64,000 bases of DNA from Stutzerimonas kunmingensis (lineage in GTDB: Bacteria > Pseudomonadota > Gammaproteobacteria > Pseudomonadales > Pseudomonadaceae): positions 248,001 to 312,000 of the forward strand of contig NZ_FORS01000002.1 of NCBI RefSeq assembly GCF_900114065.1, in the 5' to 3' direction. A model generated the notes under the pieces. The model searched no databases, was not told where the DNA came from, and saw only the letters and a program-made list of their open reading frames with translations. The first letter of the stretch is position 1. Each line of letters opens with the position of its first letter. A program made the position numbers and the translations under genes. Positions 51,830 through 60,175 of the stretch are shown in pieces.

Positions 51830-52903
51830 TCAGAGTTTTCCGTCCGCGGCCATTTGCATGTAGGTGGTATCGAAGCGCAGTTTGACGTTGGCGTCCGAGC
51901 CCATCAACTTGCCGCCAGGCATGGCGATGCCGATAAAGTCTACCGAGTCCGCACCGTCGCCCAGCAGACCGTGGTCGAAGGAGAACCTGCGCACGCTGTC
52001 CATGGCCTGATACGCCTCGTGGCTGTTGATGAACGCGAGCGAGTCGGCAGGCTTCCAGAACATCTTCATGCCTTTGAGCTGGCTTTCGTACCCGGCCTGA
52101 TCGGTTCCGGAGGCCTGGCCCAGCGAGGCACGCGCCTTGGCGCCTTCCTCGGTGTCGCTTTCCAGGATCGCCATCACCTCATACCAGGCGCCAACCACGG
52201 CTTTGCCGAAATCAGGGTTGTCGGCCAGGGTTTCGCTGTTGACGATGGTCAGGTCCTTGATGTGGCCGGGGATCTGGCTGGAGTCGAAGGTGCGGTGCGC
52301 ACCGGGCGTGGCGGCGACTTCGTCGAGCAGAGGGTTCCATGTCACGACATTGCGCACCTCGTCCGTACTGAATGCGGCGACCAGATCGGCGTCCGAGGTG
52401 TTGACCACCTGTACGTCGCGCTCGCTCATGCCGACGCTATCGAGCGCCTGGGCCAGCAGGTAATGTGAAACCGACAGCTCGACCAGATGGATCTGCTGAT
52501 CCTTGAGGCTCTTCAGGTCGGCGCTGTCCTTCATCACCATCCCGTCGTTGCCGTTGGAATAGTCACCGACGATCAGTGCCGTGGTATCGATGCCTCCGGC
52601 TGCCGGAATCGACAGCGCATCCATGCTGGTGGCGACCACCCCGTCGAACTGGCCGGCGCTGTACTGGTTGATCGACTCGACGTAGTCGTTGACCTGGGTG
52701 ATGTTCACTTCGATCCCGTACTTGTCGGCCCACTTCTTCATGATTCCCGACTCATCCGCATACTTCCATGGCATCCAGCCGGCGTAGATGGTCCAGGCAA
52801 TATCGAAGCTTTTCTTTTCCTCGGCCTGCGCGGCAAAAGGCGAAAGGGCTGCAAAGATCACGGCGCCGGCACAGAGTGCCCGCTTGAACGTATTGGCTTG
52901 CAT
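51830..52903 (-). CDS. Nitrate/taurine-type ABC transporter substrate-binding protein, guanidine/urea-locus type
   Basis: A 357-residue periplasmic binding protein with a Sec signal (KRALCAGAVIFAALSPFAAQA, cut near residue 25). The mature start FDIAWTIYAGWMPWKYADES and NDYVESINQYSAGQFDGV, AAGGIDTTALIVGDYSNGND are highly characteristic of binding proteins encoded beside urea/guanidine carboxylase genes. No carboxylase or allophanate hydrolase is in the window, so the ligand could be guanidine, urea or a related amidine. It follows the GlnT gene by 22 bases with an AAGGAG ribosome site. No permease adjoins; it may use the permease/ATPase at 55.5-57.2 kb. Confidence 0.85.
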   Translation of the reverse strand: MQANTFKRALCAGAVIFAALSPFAAQAEEKKSFDIAWTIYAGWMPWKYADESGIMKKWADKYGIEVNITQVNDYVESINQYSAGQFDGVVATSMDALSIPAAGGIDTTALIVGDYSNGNDGMVMKDSADLKSLKDQQIHLVELSVSHYLLAQALDSVGMSERDVQVVNTSDADLVAAFSTDEVRNVVTWNPLLDEVAATPGAHRTFDSSQIPGHIKDLTIVNSETLADNPDFGKAVVGAWYEVMAILESDTEEGAKARASLGQASGTDQAGYESQLKGMKMFWKPADSLAFINSHEAYQAMDSVRRFSFDHGLLGDGADSVDFIGIAMPGGKLMGSDANVKLRFDTTYMQMAADGKL

Positions 52904-52925
52904 GGTGAATCTCCTTTTCATCGAG

Positions 52926-54290
52926 TCAGAAGAATTTCAGATAGCGCTGGATTTCCCAGTCGGAAACATGGGTGTGGTAGGCATTCCATTCGTCGCGCTT
53001 GTAGTCGACGAAGGCTTCATACATCGCATCGCCGAACACCTGGCGCGACAGCGGATCGGCCTCGAACGCGTCGATGGCTTCGCTGAGGGTGCGCGGCAGG
53101 GTCTCGATGCCCATGTCCGCGACGTCCTTTTCGCTGTAGTCGTACATGTTCTCGCGGTGCGGCTGGCCCGGTTCGAGCTTGTCGCGGATGCCTTCAAGGC
53201 CGGCGGCAAGGATCATCGCGGCGCCGAGATAGGGGTTGCAGCCGATATCCGCGGCGCGGCATTCGACCCGCGCGCCCTGGGACGGAATGCGCAGCATATT
53301 GGTGCGGTTGTTGTTGCCGTAGCAGACGAACACCGGCGCCCAGGTCGAGCCGGACATGGCGCCCTTGCGGATCAGCCGCTTGTAGCTGTTCACCGTTGGC
53401 GCGATGACCGCGCAGATCGCCTTGGCGTGTTTCAGCACGCCGGCGATGAAGTGATAAGCGAGCGGGGTGACGCCGCAGCCATGAGGGTCTTCGCCATCCA
53501 CTTCGAAGAGGTTCTTGCCCGAGGCCAGATCGGCCAATGACATGTTGTAGTGCGCACCGCTGCCGGTGCGTTGCGCCGAGGGCTTGGGCATGAAGGTGGC
53601 GAAGGCGCCGTGCTTGCGGGCGATCTCGTTGGCCATCATGCGGAAGAACACGAACCGGTCGGCCATGGTCAGCGCGTCGGCGTACTTGAAGTCGGTTTCG
53701 AACTGGCCGTTGGCGTCTTCATGGTCGAACGAGTACACGCCCCAGCCCATCTCGTTCATGGCTTCCACCAGCTCATCGATCACCGGCAGGTTGTCCATCA
53801 ACAGGCGCGGGTCGTAGCAGGGCTTGGCCGCGGTATCACGATCACTGAGCGGGGCAAAGCCGCCGTCCGGGGTGTCCTTGTAGAGGAAGAACTCGGTCTC
53901 GATGCCCAGATTGAAGCTGTAGCCCATCTCGGCCGCAGCGTCGGTCTGGCGCTTGAGAATGCCGCGCGAGCAGGCGTCGAACGGCTTGCCGTCCAGGTAG
54001 AGGTCACTGGCGAACCAGGCCAGGCTGCGGTTCCAGCTGCACTGTGTGGCGCTGGCTGGATCGGGCATCGCCGCCACTTCGTTATCGCTGATCTGCTGCG
54101 GCACGCCGTCCAACGCAGCACCGGTGTACAGCTCGGAACCGCGAAGCATCTGCCCCAGGTGGTCGAGCGGAACGAACTTGCCTTTGATCACGCCGTGCAT
54201 GTCGACGTAGCTGGCCATGGCGTACTTCACGCCCTTGTCCTGCAGCCGCTGTTTCAGCTCCTCGACGGAGGAGAGTGGGAAGCTGGTCAT
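52926..54290 (-). CDS. GlnT-type glutamine synthetase family protein
   Basis: A 454-residue glutamine-synthetase-fold ligase. Metal and ATP residues appear in LGIETEFFLYK, SFDHEDANGQFETDF, AQRTGSGAHYNMSL, NNRTNMLRIPS and VECRAADIGCNPYLGAAMIL. The start KYAMASYVDMHGVIKGKFVP and length match the GlnT (GSIII-like) and gamma-glutamylmethylamide-synthetase group rather than housekeeping GlnA; the adenylylation loop is not evident. It could ligate glutamate to ammonia or to a small amine freed by the island's hydrolases. ATG 54290 has AAGGAG ten bases upstream. It forms a two-gene unit with the binding protein. Confidence 0.87.
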   Translation of the reverse strand: MTSFPLSSVEELKQRLQDKGVKYAMASYVDMHGVIKGKFVPLDHLGQMLRGSELYTGAALDGVPQQISDNEVAAMPDPASATQCSWNRSLAWFASDLYLDGKPFDACSRGILKRQTDAAAEMGYSFNLGIETEFFLYKDTPDGGFAPLSDRDTAAKPCYDPRLLMDNLPVIDELVEAMNEMGWGVYSFDHEDANGQFETDFKYADALTMADRFVFFRMMANEIARKHGAFATFMPKPSAQRTGSGAHYNMSLADLASGKNLFEVDGEDPHGCGVTPLAYHFIAGVLKHAKAICAVIAPTVNSYKRLIRKGAMSGSTWAPVFVCYGNNNRTNMLRIPSQGARVECRAADIGCNPYLGAAMILAAGLEGIRDKLEPGQPHRENMYDYSEKDVADMGIETLPRTLSEAIDAFEADPLSRQVFGDAMYEAFVDYKRDEWNAYHTHVSDWEIQRYLKFF

Positions 54291-54356
54291 CTGCTTGCGC
54301 TCCTTGGAGTCATGAGTGGCGGCGCTTGGCACCGCTGGCACGATTCCTTCATCCAA

Positions 54357-54376
54357 TATACATGCCAGCGTGTATA
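54357..54376. promoter_or_regulatory. 20-base near-palindrome in divergent GlnT/hydrolase promoter region
   Basis: TATACATGCC followed by AGCGTGTATA: half sites match at 8 of 10 positions, with outer TATACA/TGTATA perfect. It sits in the 145-base gap between the divergent GlnT and MetX-fold genes. The symmetry suits a dimeric TetR-type repressor; it could also be a variant of the TGTACA family seen at 26.7 kb. Confidence 0.4.
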
Positions 54377-54435
54377 GAAACGGGCTACGTCTGGTGCCAC
54401 TGCTTGCCCGTTTCGCCGATGTGGGAGTCATGCAG

Positions 54436-55458
54436 ATGCTTGAAATAAAAAGGGAAAAGAAATTTTTCGCGCTGGGCGAAATAAGCCTGGAAAGCGGCGA
54501 GCGATTGCGTAATGCACGCATTTGCTATCAGGTAATAGGCACGCCGAACCGGGCGCGAGACAACCTGGTGCTGATTCCGAGCTACTACGGCGGCACACAT
54601 TGGGGCAGCCTGCCCCTGCTTGGTGCGGAGGGGCCACTGGCAGGCGGCGATTACTGCGTGGTGCTGACCAACCTGTTCGGCGCCGGCTGGTCGACTTCGC
54701 CGAGCAACGCGGCGCCAGGGCAGGAAGGTGCGGACTTTCCACAGGTGAGCCTGCTGGACAATGTGCACGCACAGAAGGCCTTGCTCGACCGGCTGTTCGG
54801 TGACGACTGGCAGCTCGCCCTGGTGACGGGCTGGTCCATGGGCGGCATGCAGACGCTGTTCTGGGCGATGGCCTATCCCGAGCGGATGCGCGCCATCCTG
54901 CCGTTCTGCTGCACGGCGCGCTGCTGGCCGCACAACCGGGTGTTTCTCGAAGGGGTGAAGGCGGCGCTGTGTGCCGACGCGGCCTGGCAGGGCGGTCGCT
55001 ACGCCACGCCGCCGGAACGCGGCCTGCGTGCCTTTGGCCGCGTCTATGCCGGCTGGGCCTATTCCCAGGCTTTCTATCGCCACGAGCTTTGGCGCGAGCT
55101 GGGCTTCGAGAGCCTGGAGGCGCTGCTCGACTACTGGGAGCGGGACCATTTGGAGCAGGACGCCAACGACCTGCTCTGCGTGCTGAACACCTGGCAATCG
55201 GCCGACCCGGCCCGCAGTTTCGGCGGTGGCTCGCTGGCCGAAGCGCTGGGTCGCATCCGCGCGCGGTCCATCCTAATGCCCGGCAGTACAGACCTGTATT
55301 TCACCGTCGAGGACGCGCGGCACGAGGCATCGCTGAGCCCAGGTGCTGAGCTGCGGGTGCTCGAATCGGACTGGGGCCATTGCGCCGGTGGGCCGGGCCG
55401 CAGCGCGCCGGCCATGCAGCAGGTGTTCGCGGTAATGGCCGAGTTGCTCGGCCGCTAG
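54436..55458 (+). CDS. MetX-fold alpha/beta hydrolase
   Basis: A 340-residue alpha/beta hydrolase of the homoserine-acetyltransferase fold. Oxyanion region IPSYYGGTHWGS, nucleophile elbow TGWSMGGMQ (Ser), acid MPGSTDLYF (Asp) and LESDWGHCAGG (His). It lacks clear evidence for acetyl-CoA-dependent methionine synthesis and lies in a catabolic island, so an amidase/esterase role is as likely as acyl transfer. ATG 54436 is chosen for its GGGAG eight bases upstream; an ATG six bases earlier is also possible. It is the only plus-strand gene in the island and diverges from GlnT. Confidence 0.82.
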   Translation: MLEIKREKKFFALGEISLESGERLRNARICYQVIGTPNRARDNLVLIPSYYGGTHWGSLPLLGAEGPLAGGDYCVVLTNLFGAGWSTSPSNAAPGQEGADFPQVSLLDNVHAQKALLDRLFGDDWQLALVTGWSMGGMQTLFWAMAYPERMRAILPFCCTARCWPHNRVFLEGVKAALCADAAWQGGRYATPPERGLRAFGRVYAGWAYSQAFYRHELWRELGFESLEALLDYWERDHLEQDANDLLCVLNTWQSADPARSFGGGSLAEALGRIRARSILMPGSTDLYFTVEDARHEASLSPGAELRVLESDWGHCAGGPGRSAPAMQQVFAVMAELLGR

Positions 55459-55461
55459 CCT

Positions 55462-56307
55462 TCAGCCGGCCACGGCGCTGAGTTTGGCCAGTTGCTCGAG
55501 GTCGGTCTGCATGCCGGACGTCTCGCGGATGCGGGCGAGGATTTCGCGCTTGAGCTCGGTGAATTCGGGCGCGAGCTTCATGTCCTGATGGCGCTGGGCC
55601 GGCAGCGGCACCTCGTAGATGGAGTCGATGCGCCCGGGCCTCGGCGCCATCAGCACGATGCGGCTGCCCAGATAGATGGCTTCCTCGACATCGTGGGTGA
55701 CGAACAGGATGGTGCTCTTTTCCAGCCTGTGCACATGGCGGATGAGGTCGTGCATGACCTCACGCGTCTGCGCATCCAGCGCACCGAACGGCTCGTCCAT
55801 CAGCAGCGTCGCGGGCTTGGGCAGCAAGGCGCGGGCAATGGCAACGCGTTGCTGCATGCCGCCGGAGAGCTGGCTGGGGTAGGCATCGGCGAAGCGCGTC
55901 AGACCCATCAGGTTGAGCAGGGCATCGGCGCGGCCGGCGGCGGACTCCACGTCTCCATCGTGGCGCACGGTATCGCCGATCACCTTGAGCTGGCGGCAGA
56001 ACTTGATGTTCTGCATCACCGTCAGCCAGGGGTAGAGGCTGTAGTGCTGGAAGACCATGGCGCGGTCGACGCCGGGGCCGTCGATGGGCCTGCCGTCGAG
56101 CAGGATCTCGCCGCGACTCAGCGTCTCCAAGCCGGCGATGATGCGCAGCAGGGTGGACTTGCCGCAGCCCGAGGCGCCGACGAAGGTGACGAACTCGTTG
56201 GGCTGGATGTCCAGGTCGATCGACTGCAGCGCCTGCACCTCGCGGCGCTCGCTAACAAAGGTCTTGCCGACCTGACGGACACGAATCTTGGCATCGGACA
56301 TGGTCAT
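55462..56307 (-). CDS. Nitrate/taurine-type ABC transporter ATP-binding protein
   Basis: A 281-residue ABC ATPase: Walker A GASGCGKST, Q-loop FQHYSLYPWL, signature LSGGMQQRVAIARAL, Walker B LLMDEPFGALDA, H-loop FVTHDVEEAI. It belongs to the SsuB/TauB/NrtD group. The ATGA overlap with the permease shows coupling. It is the distal gene of the catabolic operon that enters from the right edge and converges with the hydrolase gene with only three bases between stops. Confidence 0.93.
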   Translation of the reverse strand: MTMSDAKIRVRQVGKTFVSERREVQALQSIDLDIQPNEFVTFVGASGCGKSTLLRIIAGLETLSRGEILLDGRPIDGPGVDRAMVFQHYSLYPWLTVMQNIKFCRQLKVIGDTVRHDGDVESAAGRADALLNLMGLTRFADAYPSQLSGGMQQRVAIARALLPKPATLLMDEPFGALDAQTREVMHDLIRHVHRLEKSTILFVTHDVEEAIYLGSRIVLMAPRPGRIDSIYEVPLPAQRHQDMKLAPEFTELKREILARIRETSGMQTDLEQLAKLSAVAG

Positions 56308-57182
56308 TTCCTCATCCAGGGAAAGGCGCGGCGGTGCAACCAGCGGAAGGCCTGATCGGTGAGTAGGCCGATTAGGCCGATCAGCAGGATGCCGGCGAAG
56401 ATCTTGTCGGTGTGCATGTAGCGCTGCGCCTTGAGGATGGCGTAGCCGAGGCCGGAGTTGGCCGCGACCAGTTCGGCCACCACCAGGTATGTCCAGGCCC
56501 AGCCGCAGGTGATGCGCAGGGTGTCGAGCAGCGCCGGTTTGGCCGACGGCAGGATCACCAGCTTGACGATCTCGCTGCGGTTGGCCCCCATGGTCTGCGC
56601 CGCCTCGATCTGCGCCATGGGCACGCGGCGCACATCCTCGGCGACCATCAGCACCATCTGGAAAAAGGTGCCGATGAAGATGATCAGCACCTTGGAGCCT
56701 TCGTCGATGCCGACCCAGAGCATCACCAGCGGAATGAACGCCACTGCGGGCATGTAGCGGATGAAGTCGGTGAGCGGTTCGAGAAAGGCCTGCACCGGCC
56801 GGTAGGTGCCGATGTACAGCCCCAGCGGCAAGGCGATCAGCGCCGAGGCGCCGAAGCCCGCCATGACCCGCCAGACGCTGATGCCGATGTCCCCCAGCAG
56901 CCCTTCGCTTGTCCACCAGCGGCCGATGCGTTCGAGCACCGCGCCGGGGCTGGGCATGAACATTGGGTCGGCGAGGCCGAGCGCCGTCCACAGCCACCAG
57001 ATGACGAAGGGCAGGCTCAGCCCGGCGCCGGTGAGTAGCCAGGCGCTGCGCCGGGATATCTCGCCGCGAATGCGCCAGAAACTGCTCTTGCGCACCACCT
57101 GTTCGGCCGTTGCGGCCGGTGTTGCCGTGTGTCGCTGCTGCGCGGCGGTGGCAGCGGAGGAAATGCTGATCTGCGCTGTCAT
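56304..57182 (-). CDS. Nitrate/taurine-type ABC transporter permease
   Basis: A 292-residue permease with about six membrane helices and the inner-membrane EAA-type loop (AAQTMGANRSEIVKLVILPS). The group is SsuC/TauC-like. A soluble, charged N-terminus of about 55 residues precedes the first helix. Together with the ATPase it forms the importer core, served presumably by the partial binding protein at the right edge and possibly by the guanidine-type binding protein at 52 kb. Confidence 0.92.
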   Translation of the reverse strand: MTAQISISSAATAAQQRHTATPAATAEQVVRKSSFWRIRGEISRRSAWLLTGAGLSLPFVIWWLWTALGLADPMFMPSPGAVLERIGRWWTSEGLLGDIGISVWRVMAGFGASALIALPLGLYIGTYRPVQAFLEPLTDFIRYMPAVAFIPLVMLWVGIDEGSKVLIIFIGTFFQMVLMVAEDVRRVPMAQIEAAQTMGANRSEIVKLVILPSAKPALLDTLRITCGWAWTYLVVAELVAANSGLGYAILKAQRYMHTDKIFAGILLIGLIGLLTDQAFRWLHRRAFPWMRK

Positions 57183-57988
57183 GCGGGAACCTCCTGTGAA
57201 ACGGTGGGCACATCGAGTTCAACGCGTTGCCAGCCACCAGCTGCCGGATAACGACCAAGCGCGGCGAGGTCAGCAGTCGGCAAGCTGGTGGGGTCGGCGA
57301 AGTTCCAGTAGCTCGACAACAGGGCGTCGCCGACGCGGCCGGGGAGCGTCGAGTGGGTGATTTGCCAGGGTGTTGCGCCATTGCGGTGGTGGCCGAAGGA
57401 CAGCTCGCACGCCAGCAACTGTGGCCGCAGCGCGGGGCTGACGGCGGCCAGTTGGTCACGCAGATATCCTGTGCTGGCCGGCAGCAGAATCGGCCGCTCG
57501 GCAGCGAACAGGAAGTAGTCGCCCGCTACCAGCAGACAGGCCTGGCGGGCTGGCTGCTCCGCTGCGCGCAGCCAGATGCCCCAGCTGCGCCCCTGCGACT
57601 CCGGTAGGCGCTGCCAGATTTCGTGGTAGCTGCCGTCGAGCCCGTCCTCCAGCAGCCGCTCCGGGGTCTCGAAGTGCATCAGGCCGATATCCGCATGTCC
57701 GCCCGGCGGCTGGAAGTCGATCAGCCGATGCCACTGGCAGATATCGCCGTTGACCTCGGTGACGCCGGCGAAGCCAGCCTGCTCGCTCAGGGCCAGCTGC
57801 TGGGCATGGCTGCAGGTTTCTAGCGAGGCGGCTGGCGGCAGCGCTTGCGGCCGCGGCAGGCGCAGGTCGGCGTGCAGGCTGGCGGTTTGCAGCCAGTACA
57901 CCTCGCTGGTTTCGTCACGCAAGCCGGCCGTGGTGGTCAGCAGGCGCCGGCGCCACACGCCAAGATAGGCATCGGGAACGCTCTTCAT
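57179..57988 (-). CDS. Unrecognised beta-rich protein in the catabolic operon
   Basis: A 269-residue soluble protein I cannot assign. It has two similar-looking beta-rich halves: an opening GVWRR followed by VYWLQTASLHADLRLPRP, then CQWHRLIDFQPPGGHADIGL and MHFETPERLLEDGLDGSYHE. The opening Gly-x-Trp and strand-rich layout recall a double lipocalin-like barrel such as HRI1, but that is a guess. No signal peptide. It overlaps both the permease and the metallo-hydrolase genes by four bases, so it is an integral part of the operon, perhaps binding the substrate or an intermediate. Confidence 0.7.
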   Translation of the reverse strand: MKSVPDAYLGVWRRRLLTTTAGLRDETSEVYWLQTASLHADLRLPRPQALPPAASLETCSHAQQLALSEQAGFAGVTEVNGDICQWHRLIDFQPPGGHADIGLMHFETPERLLEDGLDGSYHEIWQRLPESQGRSWGIWLRAAEQPARQACLLVAGDYFLFAAERPILLPASTGYLRDQLAAVSPALRPQLLACELSFGHHRNGATPWQITHSTLPGRVGDALLSSYWNFADPTSLPTADLAALGRYPAAGGWQRVELDVPTVSQEVPA

Positions 57989-58767
57989 GCGTGGTACTCC
58001 GGAAAGCGTTTGAGGGTGCGCCAGAAGGCCATGTCGTGATTCGGCCAGATTGCGGCGTCGGTTTCGGCAGCGGTGGCCTTGAGCTTGCGGATGCTGGCCA
58101 ACGCCAGGTCTTCGCGGTCCTGCCAGCAGAGGCCGGGCGCGACTTCGTCGACCAGGTTCTCGCTCAGGTCCGCAGCGTCCCCGGCGAGAATCACCGGCTT
58201 GCCGTGCGGCAGTTCGATAAGCAGCGACATGTGGCCGGCGGTGTGCCCGGGGGTATTGATCGCCCGCAGTCCGGGCAGCAGCTCGTACTCGTCGCGCTGC
58301 AGCTTCCAGCGATGTTCGCCGGCAAAGTCATCGGTGAAGTAGGCGTCGTCCGCCTGGGCGCGGGCGGCGGCGAGCTCCGCTTCATGCACATGCACATCGC
58401 AGCCGCACAGTTCGCACAGGCCACCGGCGTGATCGAAATGCAGATGGCTGAGGAACACGAGATCAATATCGGCGGGGGACAGCCCACGTCGGTCCAGATG
58501 GGCGGGCAGACGCTGCTCCTCGGTCATCTCGGGCGGTCCCATGGGAAACTCCACTGGATCGAACCAGCGCGCACGCAGTTGCGGATCGCTGAGCTTGGCG
58601 TAGTCGCAGCCGACGTCGAACAGCACGCGACCCTGTCGGGTTTCGATTAGGAAGGCGAGGATCGGTGCATCGATCAGCGTGCCCTGGCCGCGATTGCGGG
58701 TGGAAATCGACTTGTCATAGCGATGCGTGGCGGTCAGCAGTGGCCAGAGCTTCAGCACATCGGTCAT
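57985..58767 (-). CDS. Metallo-beta-lactamase-fold hydrolase, lactonase-like
   Basis: A 260-residue MBL-fold enzyme of the N-acyl-homoserine-lactonase (AiiA/AttM) type. The di-zinc motif is HLHFDHAGG; further ligands are in NTPGHTAGHMSL and LAGDAADLSE, and the last in IWPNHDM. Family members open lactone rings (homoserine lactones, gamma-butyrolactone). In this operon, next to a creatininase and an amidase, opening of a lactone or lactam in the degraded compound is more likely than quorum quenching, though the latter cannot be excluded. Confidence 0.86.
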   Translation of the reverse strand: MTDVLKLWPLLTATHRYDKSISTRNRGQGTLIDAPILAFLIETRQGRVLFDVGCDYAKLSDPQLRARWFDPVEFPMGPPEMTEEQRLPAHLDRRGLSPADIDLVFLSHLHFDHAGGLCELCGCDVHVHEAELAAARAQADDAYFTDDFAGEHRWKLQRDEYELLPGLRAINTPGHTAGHMSLLIELPHGKPVILAGDAADLSENLVDEVAPGLCWQDREDLALASIRKLKATAAETDAAIWPNHDMAFWRTLKRFPEYHA

Positions 58768-59417
58768 GCGGCACGCTCCAGACGCCGGAGCAGGCTGGCG
58801 CTGTCGGTCACGCTGCCGAACAGCCCACCTTCGACCTCGATCATCGCCAGCGCAGCTGCATGCAGTTGCGGGGCGGACGAGGCGCAGGCATCGCTGACGG
58901 TCAGGCAGTCGAAGCCAAGGTCGATGGCCTGGCGCAGCGTCGAAGACACGCAGACCTCGGTAGTCACGCCGGTCAGGATCAGCCGCTCGATGCCGCGGCG
59001 GCGCAGGATCAGTTCGAGATCGGTATGGGCGAAAGCGCTGTAGCCCGGCTTGTCGATCACCGGCTCGCCGGCGCGCGGTTGCAGCTCGTCGATCAGGTCA
59101 TGGCCGAATTCGCCGCGCACCAGCAGGCGGCCGAGGGGGCCGGGGCTGCCGATGGGAGCGCCGGTGGCCTGGGCGCGGCGGCGTTTGGGCTCGGGCAGGT
59201 CGGAAAGATCCGGTCGATGGCCTTCACGGGTGTGCACCACCAGCATGCCCACGCCGCGCGCGCGATCCAGCAGCGCCTGGATCGCCGGGATCGGCGCGCG
59301 CAGGCGGCTGACGTCCATGCCGGCCTGGTCGGCGTAACCGCCCAGGGCGCAGAAGTCGCGCTGCATGTCGATCACCAGCAGCGCCGTGCGCTGGGGGTGC
59401 AGGTCTTTCAGGCTCAC
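58764..59417 (-). CDS. Cysteine hydrolase, biuret-hydrolase (BiuH)-like, isochorismatase superfamily
   Basis: A 217-residue cysteine hydrolase. Catalytic triad Asp17 (VIDMQRDF), Lys123 (IDKPGYSAF) and Cys156 (TGVTTEVCVSST). The stretch VVHTREGHRPDLSDLPEPKR and the FGHDLIDELQP region closely follow biuret amidohydrolase and related ureide hydrolases (N-carbamoylsarcosine amidohydrolase, RutB). It would cleave a carbamoyl amide, releasing ammonia and possibly CO2. The start is GTG 59417, overlapping the creatininase stop by GTGA; a longer upstream frame is rejected. Precise substrate not determined. Confidence 0.85.
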   Translation of the reverse strand: MSLKDLHPQRTALLVIDMQRDFCALGGYADQAGMDVSRLRAPIPAIQALLDRARGVGMLVVHTREGHRPDLSDLPEPKRRRAQATGAPIGSPGPLGRLLVRGEFGHDLIDELQPRAGEPVIDKPGYSAFAHTDLELILRRRGIERLILTGVTTEVCVSSTLRQAIDLGFDCLTVSDACASSAPQLHAAALAMIEVEGGLFGSVTDSASLLRRLERAA

Positions 59418-60175
59418 AGGGCAAACTCCTTGCACACCGCGGTGGCGATGCCGTCGACGATGTCTTCGGCCAGCCGCTGGCCTTTCGCCGCGCTGGAGCC
59501 CTTGGCCGAGGACAGCACGCCGGAAGGCGGTACCCACTGGGTACGGGTGGGATACATGTCGTAGGGCGGGAAGTCCGCCGGGGCGTCGTCTGGAATCTTC
59601 TCCAGCGCGACCAGCTGCGGATGGAAGTACAGCATCAGCGAGGTCTCGATCACCGCAGCGTGCTCCAGGGCGAAGCCGGGGAATCCATCGGGGAAGACAT
59701 CGGTCAGGGTCTGCTCGCGGCAGAAGTCCCAGTGTTCCAGACGCATCACTTCCAGCCCGGCGCCCGGTCCGAGGTCGCGCAGCGCCAGCTGGATGCCTTC
59801 GGCGACGAACCATTGGTTCTCGTAATGGCCGAGCACCAGCACCAGGCGGCGCACGCCGTGGCGGTGGAACTCCCGCACGGCGTCGCGCACCAGAGCGCTC
59901 AAGGTCGCGCCATCCAGGCTCGTGGTGCCGCAGAAGTGCTGGCCGCCGCCGCATTTCGGTTGCGACTTGTAGCCGTATGACAGCGCCGGTGCCACCAGAC
60001 CGCCGACCCGCGCCGCCACGTCGGCGCTGATGGCGCTGGCCAGCAGCGCGTCGGTGCCCAGCGGCAGGTGCGGGCCATGCTGCTCGGTGGCGCCGCAGGG
60101 CAGGAAGACCACGGCGCCTTCACCGATGCGACGCTCGTAATCGACCCAGCTCAGTTGATCCATGTGCACGCTCAT
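59414..60175 (-). CDS. Creatininase-family amidohydrolase
   Basis: A 253-residue creatininase. Metal ligands line up with the family: Glu31 and His33 (ATEQHGPH), Asp42, His117 and Glu119 (LVLGHYENQWF). The block SYGYKSQPKCGGG and GTTSLDGATLS resembles true creatininase (creatinine amidohydrolase) more than the formylamide deformylases or inosose hydrolases of the superfamily. It should hydrolyse a cyclic amide such as creatinine or a related lactam/imide. Creatinase and sarcosine oxidase genes are absent from the window, so creatinine itself is not proven as substrate. It overlaps both neighbours by four bases. Confidence 0.87.
   Translation of the reverse strand: MSVHMDQLSWVDYERRIGEGAVVFLPCGATEQHGPHLPLGTDALLASAISADVAARVGGLVAPALSYGYKSQPKCGGGQHFCGTTSLDGATLSALVRDAVREFHRHGVRRLVLVLGHYENQWFVAEGIQLALRDLGPGAGLEVMRLEHWDFCREQTLTDVFPDGFPGFALEHAAVIETSLMLYFHPQLVALEKIPDDAPADFPPYDMYPTRTQWVPPSGVLSSAKGSSAAKGQRLAEDIVDGIATAVCKEFAL

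Noticed and set aside
52904..54435. Possible guanidine (ykkC) riboswitch near the guanidine-type binding protein
   Set aside because: The 22-base gap before the binding-protein gene is too short, and the 145-base region upstream of GlnT shows no recognisable ykkC-type conserved segments.
54436..55458. metX homoserine O-acetyltransferase
   Set aside because: The fold and triad fit, but the usual metX-metW pairing is absent and the gene is in a catabolic island, so a general hydrolase label is safer.
57985..58767. Quorum-quenching AHL lactonase
   Set aside because: The motif is family-wide; operon context favours a catabolic lactone or lactam substrate, so no quorum-quenching role is claimed.
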